The notes beneath the pieces are model-generated. The model was given only the letters and a program-made list of their open reading frames with translations, searched no databases and was not told the origin of the DNA. A stretch of DNA of 64,000 bases from Paenibacillus sp. ACRRY (GTDB taxonomy: Bacteria; Bacillota; Bacilli; Paenibacillales; Paenibacillaceae): NCBI RefSeq assembly GCF_022346995.1, contig NZ_JAKRNM010000004.1, forward strand, positions 434,001 through 498,000, given 5' to 3'. Of the stretch, positions 58,784 through 64,000 are shown piece after piece (positions within the stretch are counted from its first letter, which is position 1; every line of letters begins with the position of its first letter). A program made the translations under genes and the position numbers.

Positions 58784-60685
58784 ATGAAAAATGTGCCCAA
58801 AGCTATCATTGTCCTATGGATCAGCCTGTTATTCATCATGTATTGGCCGCAGGGAGTAGGCGCGGCAAGTGTACAGGAAGATAACAGTCCTGTCCCCATT
58901 ACGACATGGGAAGTAAAATGGGGAAATGCGCACGATCAGGGGTTTATCAGCGAAGTGGGAAGACCCGATGAAGTTTGGGAGCGGCAAGGGTTGGAGAAGC
59001 CGGATTATACCACGGTTAATCCTTCTACGGAGTCACTATGGACTCGCTTGACCATTCCACAACTGAGTGAGGATAATTCCGCCATTCGTTTTGAAAATAT
59101 TAAAGGTCAACATATTGTGATCTATCTTAAGGATCGCAAGGTGTATGAGAACTATCATTATAATTACGACAACAACGCGGTATTATTGCCTCTATCCATT
59201 GAAAATTCAGATGAGCAACTGTATATATGGACTGAAAATACCAACGGCCGACTCGGAATCTTCGGGACGATTGAGGTAGGCAGATATACTAATCTGCAGG
59301 AGAGATACATTCATAATGGCTTGTTGGATGTCATCTTAGGGGCAACCTTTCTGTTCACAGCCATGACCATGCTAAGCTGCACATTCTTCTTTGGCAAATT
59401 CCATAAGGGATTATGGATCTCGCTATGTGTTGTCATGGGTTCCATCGGAACGATGATCATTACGTATTCACAATTTCTGTATACGTTCTACCAGATTTAC
59501 GGGGATCTATACTCCATATTGTTCGATATGGCGATGCTGGCGGGAATGCCTGCACTATGTTATTTTTTCGAACAGATTATTGGGGCGGGTCCTTATGGAA
59601 TCTTCACGAAGTTAAGAAAATTCCAGCTCGTGTATTCCGGTATTGCAATCATGGCACTGCTCCTGTATTTCATCTCGAGTGGTCAATGGGACGTACTTTA
59701 TGTATTTCTTGTTCAAAAGGCAATCGGCGTCATTTTGGTTATTCTGCTGACATTATTGATGATAGGCACCATATCTCAAGCACTTAGAAGAAACAAAGAA
59801 GCGATACTGCTGGCTGCAGGATACAGCACGTTTGCGCTGATCAGCGTAGCGGAATTGTTGTGGTACTATCAGCGTAATGGCACGTATCATCTGATATGGT
59901 GGAAGTGGTCGATGGTTGCTTTTATCATAGCGCTTATTGCCATTCTGGGCAGTCGTTTTGCGGAAAAGCATAGACAGGTCATTGAATACTCCAAGGAACT
60001 GGAGCTGTTCAACAATGAATTGCAGCGATCCGAGAAGATGGAGATTATTAGTGAGCTGGCCGCTTCGGTTGCCCATGAAGTTCGAAATCCACTACAGGTG
60101 ACAAGAGGATTCCTACAGCTGATGACCGAACAGGAAGACAACAAAAACAAGGGGTATGTGCGAATTGCCCTCGAGGAGCTAGACCGGGCATCAGGGATCA
60201 TTACGGACTTTCTGACGTTTGCCAAACCGGAGTTTGATCATATCGCTTCTCTTAATATTGCTGAAGAGTTTACGCATATTGAAGGGATTCTGGTGCCGAT
60301 GGCCAATCTGGAAGGCGGTAAAATAACAACGGATATTCCGCCAGATCTCTGGATTCGTGGCAACTCCTCCAAGTTCAAACAGGCCTTTATTAATATTATT
60401 AAAAACAGTATTGAAGCTTTGCAAGGTCAGGGCCAGATTGATATATGGGCATATGCCCAAGATGGAATCATTAAAGTTCACGTTAGGGATAATGGGGAAG
60501 GCATGGATGAGGAAGCTTTGGTCCGCCTGGGAGAGCCTTACTTCTCCAACAAAATCAAGGGAACAGGACTTGGCATGATGGTAACCTTCCGAATTGTGGA
60601 AGCGATGCATGGCGAGATATCATTTACAAGCACAAAAGGGGTAGGAACGGAAGCTGTTGTATCTTTTGCCGAGTTCGTCGATTGA
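58784..60685 (+). CDS. multi-TM sensor histidine kinase
   Basis: A 633-residue sensor kinase. A signal-anchor N-terminus precedes an extracellular beta-rich domain (about residues 30-175), then seven predicted membrane helices (about 180-395), a 7TMR-DISM-like layout. The cytoplasmic part has the phospho-acceptor H431 in SVAHEVRNPL, the N-box IIKNSIEA (about 538-545) and DNGEGM/GTGLGM ATP-binding motifs. The H-box is of the sporulation-kinase (KinA/KinB) type, not the ComP type. No response regulator is adjacent. It converges on the peptide-precursor/isoprenoid-enzyme pair, so sensing a product of that pair is an attractive but untested idea. Confidence 0.88.
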   Translation: MKNVPKAIIVLWISLLFIMYWPQGVGAASVQEDNSPVPITTWEVKWGNAHDQGFISEVGRPDEVWERQGLEKPDYTTVNPSTESLWTRLTIPQLSEDNSAIRFENIKGQHIVIYLKDRKVYENYHYNYDNNAVLLPLSIENSDEQLYIWTENTNGRLGIFGTIEVGRYTNLQERYIHNGLLDVILGATFLFTAMTMLSCTFFFGKFHKGLWISLCVVMGSIGTMIITYSQFLYTFYQIYGDLYSILFDMAMLAGMPALCYFFEQIIGAGPYGIFTKLRKFQLVYSGIAIMALLLYFISSGQWDVLYVFLVQKAIGVILVILLTLLMIGTISQALRRNKEAILLAAGYSTFALISVAELLWYYQRNGTYHLIWWKWSMVAFIIALIAILGSRFAEKHRQVIEYSKELELFNNELQRSEKMEIISELAASVAHEVRNPLQVTRGFLQLMTEQEDNKNKGYVRIALEELDRASGIITDFLTFAKPEFDHIASLNIAEEFTHIEGILVPMANLEGGKITTDIPPDLWIRGNSSKFKQAFINIIKNSIEALQGQGQIDIWAYAQDGIIKVHVRDNGEGMDEEALVRLGEPYFSNKIKGTGLGMMVTFRIVEAMHGEISFTSTKGVGTEAVVSFAEFVD

Positions 60686-60716
60686 CGGACTGGCAGAAGA
60701 TACAACAGCTTTTTTG
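60652..60716 (+). terminator. terminator overlapping the 3' end of the histidine kinase gene
   Basis: An approximately 27-bp imperfect stem (60652-60679 with 60684-60710) is followed by six T. The left arm encodes the last ten residues of the kinase. Confidence 0.85.
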
Positions 60717-60766
60717 TCCTCTACCCCTTTACCTGTAATGACGGCCCGAGCCGCTAATTTGGGTGT

Positions 60767-61009
60767 TTAGGTTCTCCAAGGTCCGCAATTCACGTCATAA
60801 TTCACCTTGGAGGGATTGGGCGGAATGACAAGAACATAATCATTCTGCTGTTCTTCTACTGTACGGATCTTGACGTTGTCCGGAATATCAATACCGAATG
60901 CATCGCGAAGTGCCTGTTTTGGATTGGAATGCAGCTGCTGTCTGAAATGTTCATCGGTCCAGGCCTTTTCAATAATATCCTCATGCAGTGTTCTCTCAGA
61001 TACCATCAT
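60767..61009 (-). CDS. NHLP-leader RiPP-like peptide precursor
   Basis: An 80-residue precursor with a nitrile-hydratase-like leader: IIEKAWTDEHFRQQLHSNPKQAL (about residues 12-34), FGIDIPDNVKIRTVEE and the VLVIPPNPSK end of the leader, all typical of NHLP-family natural-product precursors. The likely core is the last 12 residues, VNYDVNCGPWRT, with C75 and W78. The ATG at 61009 follows AGAAGGG. It lies 44 bases downstream of an isoprenoid-synthase-like gene on the same strand. By analogy with ComX, whose C-terminal Trp is prenylated by ComQ, W78 or C75 may be isoprenylated; this is inference. Confidence 0.8.
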   Translation of the reverse strand: MMVSERTLHEDIIEKAWTDEHFRQQLHSNPKQALRDAFGIDIPDNVKIRTVEEQQNDYVLVIPPNPSKVNYDVNCGPWRT

Positions 61010-61053
61010 CGTTCAACAATCCCTTCTTATATGGAATATGAACTGTCACAGTT

Positions 61054-62013
61054 TCATGACTTCCCCTGTGGGTTTAAGCCATGTTCACTGATCCAGTAAT
61101 GAAACCCGCCTTGATGAAGCATTTTTTTGTGCTGCTTGATTGCCTCGACAGCTTGTACAAGTGTTTGGCATAAGTGCGTATTAAAGGTCAAGAGGTGCGG
61201 AATTCCTAAGTTAGACGATGCCAGGATGTCTTGATATCGGTAAGCAATGTCTACATAAGAGTTCATGATTGGCGTGCTGTACATATTATCCCGGATACGC
61301 TCGCTTAGCGGCTGTAAAGGATAAGCTAGTTGTAGAGCAGAAGAAATATGAGAAAGGAAACTGTTGTAATTTCCCTGTGCCGCATCTTGATCCATGTCAT
61401 TGAAATCATCTGTCATCTGGAGGGTCATAAGTGCGATGTTAACAGCAGAACATACGGCAATAACTCGGTCTTTTTGTTCAAGGAAAAGAAGAGCACCTGC
61501 AGCTCCAAGTTGAAGGGGGGCTGCCTTTTGGGCGATCAGAAGCGGGTTTTCCTTGAAGTAATCCAGAGACTTCTCGCCGTTAACACTAACAGCCCAGTCC
61601 GTTACATATTGTCTGAAATACGTCCAAAACAGGGAAGTCGGGCTAAATAAGTCCGAGTAGATATGCAGAGCATCCATGTAGTATAAATTACCCAAGGATA
61701 ACTTCAATGTGCTGTCGTCAGGACGTTCATCCATCACTTCATCCTGATTGAGAAAATACAACATATGAATCAGACAGGCCGTGCTTAACTTGTGTGCAGT
61801 CTGTGGGGAGAGTCCGTCTGAAATCTGCATCCAGAGCGGAATAATGTAGCCAATATAACTGTGACCTGAATCGCGTAACAGGGGATTAATAGAGTGAAGT
61901 TGTTCCAGTGCATGTTCTGACAGGGATTCAGGATAGTTCTGAACCAGCTGCTCGGCAGCAGCGAACACCACCTCCAAATCGGATCTAAACGGATCAAGCC
62001 ATTCTCTCCACAT
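61054..62013 (-). CDS. class-1 isoprenoid-synthase-fold protein (ComQ-like)
   Basis: A 319-residue all-helical protein. The first Asp-rich region is DEVMDE (91-96, in HMLYFLNQDEVMDERPDD) and the second is QMTDDFNDMDQD (199-210), with D202 and D203 and G-N-Y-N-S after it. This Q-x2-DD-x2-D pattern is that of trans-prenyltransferases and of ComQ. Both motifs are degenerate compared with farnesyl diphosphate synthases, which suggests peptide prenylation or a specialised role. A TTG at 62037 is in frame, but I prefer the ATG at 62013. The peptide precursor follows 44 bases later, so the two form a compact operon. Confidence 0.75.
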   Translation of the reverse strand: MWREWLDPFRSDLEVVFAAAEQLVQNYPESLSEHALEQLHSINPLLRDSGHSYIGYIIPLWMQISDGLSPQTAHKLSTACLIHMLYFLNQDEVMDERPDDSTLKLSLGNLYYMDALHIYSDLFSPTSLFWTYFRQYVTDWAVSVNGEKSLDYFKENPLLIAQKAAPLQLGAAGALLFLEQKDRVIAVCSAVNIALMTLQMTDDFNDMDQDAAQGNYNSFLSHISSALQLAYPLQPLSERIRDNMYSTPIMNSYVDIAYRYQDILASSNLGIPHLLTFNTHLCQTLVQAVEAIKQHKKMLHQGGFHYWISEHGLNPQGKS

Positions 62014-62236
62014 CGTTTCCTTACGCCCTTCCCGCAATAAAATAATTAAGGACTATTCGACTAGATCATGGAGTTATACCCAGTATAGCGGATATGAATT
62101 GAAAAAAATAGGATCTTTTGTGATGAATTGTGAAATATATGATGACTTTTTGTATTTTTATGGGATAAAAATGGGTGGATTAGGCTCAAACTAGGGGTAG
62201 ACCACAGTATTTCGACATACGAAAGGCGGAAGAGAA

Positions 62237-62968
62237 ATGAAACACCAATGGAAAACATGGCTTGCAAGCAGTTTGGCAGCCATGCTCATATTAGCAGCAA
62301 CGGGAAATGCTGCCTCAGCCAGTGCGGCAGAGGAGCCTGAAGGCGCCGGAATGACGACTCCGGCAGCTTCCCAGAGTGACAAACATCCTTGTATGCAGGC
62401 AAGCCATGGATTATTTATGATTGGTGAAACTGCCGATCTGCTCGGCATTGGACTCAGAGACCTGAAGGAGCAGATGGAGCTAGGCAAGACATTGACCCAG
62501 ATTGCCAAAGAGCGCAAAGGGCTAAGCGAAGAGCAGCTGCTGCAGAAGCTTAAACCATCCCTTGTGAAACGTCTGGATCAAGCTGCTGCAGAAGGCTGCT
62601 TAACCAAGGAGCAGGTCTCAGCAGCCAAGGCTGGCATGGATGAAAAGTTGAAAAAGGTCATCAATACCCCGCTTAGAGAGCTGCGTAGGGAGTTTGCAAG
62701 TCATGGAAGAAAACATCCTTCCTTGAACCACAAGGCGATTGCCCAATTTATCGGCATTACGCCGGAACAGCTTCATGAGCAGTTGAAAAGTGGCAAGTCT
62801 CTTGCTGAAGTTGCCAAAGCACATGGAATTAGTGAAACACAACTCATTGACAAGCTGAAGGAAGAGTTGACGGGTGATCTGCAGCGACTTGTGAACCATA
62901 AGGGAGGGGCACATTCCATTCCACGGGAACATGCACCAGGGCACCCGGCCTCAACTGAGTCAGATTAA
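62237..62968 (+). CDS. secreted helical-repeat protein, unknown function
   Basis: A 243-residue protein with a signal peptide (LASSLAAMLILAATGNAASASA, cleavage near residue 31). Two related helical modules follow, at about residues 66-120 (ADLLGIGLRDLKEQMELGKTL..) and 168-221 (AQFIGITPEQLHEQLKSGKSL..), each with the pattern LGI-x4-L-x3-L-x2-GKSL-x2-[VI]AK and then a second helix pair. The C-terminus is His- and Pro-rich (REHAPGHPASTESD). Similar secreted repeats occur in many Gram-positive bacteria without a known function. The start lies 12 bases after GAAAGGCGGAAGAG. Confidence 0.7.
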   Translation: MKHQWKTWLASSLAAMLILAATGNAASASAAEEPEGAGMTTPAASQSDKHPCMQASHGLFMIGETADLLGIGLRDLKEQMELGKTLTQIAKERKGLSEEQLLQKLKPSLVKRLDQAAAEGCLTKEQVSAAKAGMDEKLKKVINTPLRELRREFASHGRKHPSLNHKAIAQFIGITPEQLHEQLKSGKSLAEVAKAHGISETQLIDKLKEELTGDLQRLVNHKGGAHSIPREHAPGHPASTESD

Positions 62969-62980
62969 TCTATGTATATG

Positions 62981-63020
62981 CAGGGCGCCTTATCTTCCTT
63001 GGAAGAAAGGCGCCCTGTTT
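62981..63020 (+). terminator. terminator of the secreted repeat protein gene
   Basis: CAGGGCGCCTT pairs perfectly with AAGGCGCCCTG around an inner CTTCC/GGAAG stem and is followed by TTTCT. Confidence 0.85.
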
Positions 63021-63093
63021 CTCGTAAACATAGATGTACAACGAGGTTGACTGAGGTTTACTTTTACTAGTCTATGCTATGTGATCAACCCTT

Positions 63094-64000
63094 CTAGCTT
63101 GTTTCGGAAGAACGGCTTGCACTTGCACTCAGCGGTGTAACAGGTCCGGCTTTAATCCGAGGCTCTACAGTATCCGAACCTTGAACAGACGAGTTCCGGC
63201 TCCGCTTACGCTGTAAACCAACCGTATAACGGGAACCCGGTAATCGGGATAGTCCATAGCTAATGGCCAGTGCTGTGGCAGTTGTCACCAGAAATGACAG
63301 CAAGGTTACCGGCAGATGCCAGCCGCCAAGCTGGAGTGGTCTGGTGAAGTAGGCGATCGCATAGATAACCAGAGCATGCACTAGATAACCGCCGAACGAA
63401 TAGCGGCCGATCCAGGTGAGCGCGCCCAGGAACTTCGTTGTTTTGCCTCGTAACAGGACAAGGAATCCATATAACATGAACATCTGCGCCATAATAATAA
63501 TGAACGTTGTCGGCTTCAGATATGTCGATATATTAAGATTGACAACATCCCCAGACCCTCTAAGCACATCGTAACCCAGCCAGAAGTACATGCCAATGAA
63601 AAGACTGATCATCCATGGGAGCGCACGAATGGTCCAGTTTCTCCAAGTGTCTACAGCCCAAGCGCAAACTGCCCCGAGAAAAAAGTAGAACCAGTACATC
63701 ACCCAGGAGTAGGAACGATACTCCAGCAATGTCGACCAGGGCTTCGCAAGTGCCGCTGTCCAGCTGGCCATGTCGTAATAGGACCACTTCATCAGCAAGC
63801 TATACATTCCCGCTGCAAGCAGAACAAGCAATAGAACGGATTGCATGCGTGTTATTTTGGTGATTTTGGTAAGCTGGCTGTTCACGAATTGCACACCGAG
63901 CCTGAACAAAGGAAATAACACGTAAAACTGAAAAATCATGATGACAAACCAGAGATGATATCCTGTCTGAGGGATGAAAAGCTCGCGGATCAGGCTGCGT
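63094..64000 (-). CDS. acyltransferase 3 family membrane protein, 5' end outside the window
   Basis: The gene runs off the right edge; only the C-terminal roughly 302 codons are seen. The segment IRELFIPQTGYHLWFVIMIFQFYVLFPLF is the characteristic YHLWF region of acyltransferase 3 (OatA/ExoZ-like) proteins, and about eight membrane helices follow. The tail after the last helix is basic and Ser-rich (GSRYTVGLQRKRSRNSS). Such enzymes O-acylate peptidoglycan or surface sugars; the substrate is not shown. The start codon is not in the window. Confidence 0.85.
   Translation of the reverse strand, partial: RSLIRELFIPQTGYHLWFVIMIFQFYVLFPLFRLGVQFVNSQLTKITKITRMQSVLLLVLLAAGMYSLLMKWSYYDMASWTAALAKPWSTLLEYRSYSWVMYWFYFFLGAVCAWAVDTWRNWTIRALPWMISLFIGMYFWLGYDVLRGSGDVVNLNISTYLKPTTFIIIMAQMFMLYGFLVLLRGKTTKFLGALTWIGRYSFGGYLVHALVIYAIAYFTRPLQLGGWHLPVTLLSFLVTTATALAISYGLSRLPGSRYTVGLQRKRSRNSSVQGSDTVEPRIKAGPVTPLSASASRSSETS

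Noticed and set aside
58784..60685. ComP orthologue
   Set aside because: The phospho-acceptor region (VAHEVRNPL) belongs to the HisKA sporulation-kinase class, while ComP has a HisKA_3-type dimerisation domain, and no comA-like gene follows.

Overview
The window looks like chromosomal DNA from a Paenibacillus-type member of the Bacillales. This is inferred from strong AGGAGG-type ribosome sites, frequent GTG and TTG starts, moderate GC content, a PucR regulator next to alanine dehydrogenase, a sigma-54 factor encoded beside proline catabolism genes, a DUF3886 (YqkK-like) protein, and many small conserved Bacillales proteins. I see no rRNA, tRNA, CRISPR array, transposase or phage module. Base composition and gene style are even along the window, so most of it reads as ordinary chromosome with several specialised islands.

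Layout. 1-6000: a five-gene nickel/metallophore-type ABC importer operon. 6000-14100: a MalY/PatB-like C-S lyase, an S9 peptidase, an aldo/keto reductase, and a GntR(YtrA)-ABC transporter operon with an overlapping promoter/operator. 14070-21400: an RNA-repair island. Two overlapping WYL-domain regulator genes diverge from an operon of RlaP-like nucleotidyltransferase, Hen1 RNA 2'-O-methyltransferase and Pnkp end-healing/ligation enzyme. 21600-25900: small genes, an AEC transporter, a Mug-type DNA glycosylase, and an ECF sigma factor overlapping its membrane-anchored partner. 25900-31600: a sugar catabolism locus (LacI, GH125 alpha-mannosidase, Gfo/Idh oxidoreductase, TIM-barrel isomerase, AraC).

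31700-37300: a small protein kinase, a Cas4/RecB-like Fe-S nuclease without CRISPR, and alanine dehydrogenase divergent from its probable activator AdeR. 37500-46000: a STAND ATPase regulator and a sigma-54 proline module. The module holds an enhancer-binding activator, proline dehydrogenase and P5C dehydrogenase transcribed divergently from two textbook -24/-12 promoters 40 bp apart, and rpoN itself. Together with aspartase (46-47.5 kb) and alanine dehydrogenase this makes an amino-acid catabolic neighbourhood feeding glutamate, fumarate and pyruvate. 47800-58600: a chemoreceptor with a CRP/FNR-type site at about -41.5, secreted proteins, an MhqO-type dioxygenase with an MhqR-like palindrome, an SDR, a lipoprotein cyclophilin, an MFS transporter and a run of small Bacillales-type genes.

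58700-62050 holds the most unusual locus: a multi-TM sensor histidine kinase converging on a two-gene unit that pairs a class-1 isoprenoid-synthase-fold protein with an 80-residue NHLP-leader peptide precursor whose C-terminus carries Cys and Trp. The logic resembles ComQ-ComX (a prenylated Trp pheromone), but with a different leader family. The window ends in a secreted helical-repeat protein and an acyltransferase-3 gene that runs off the right edge.
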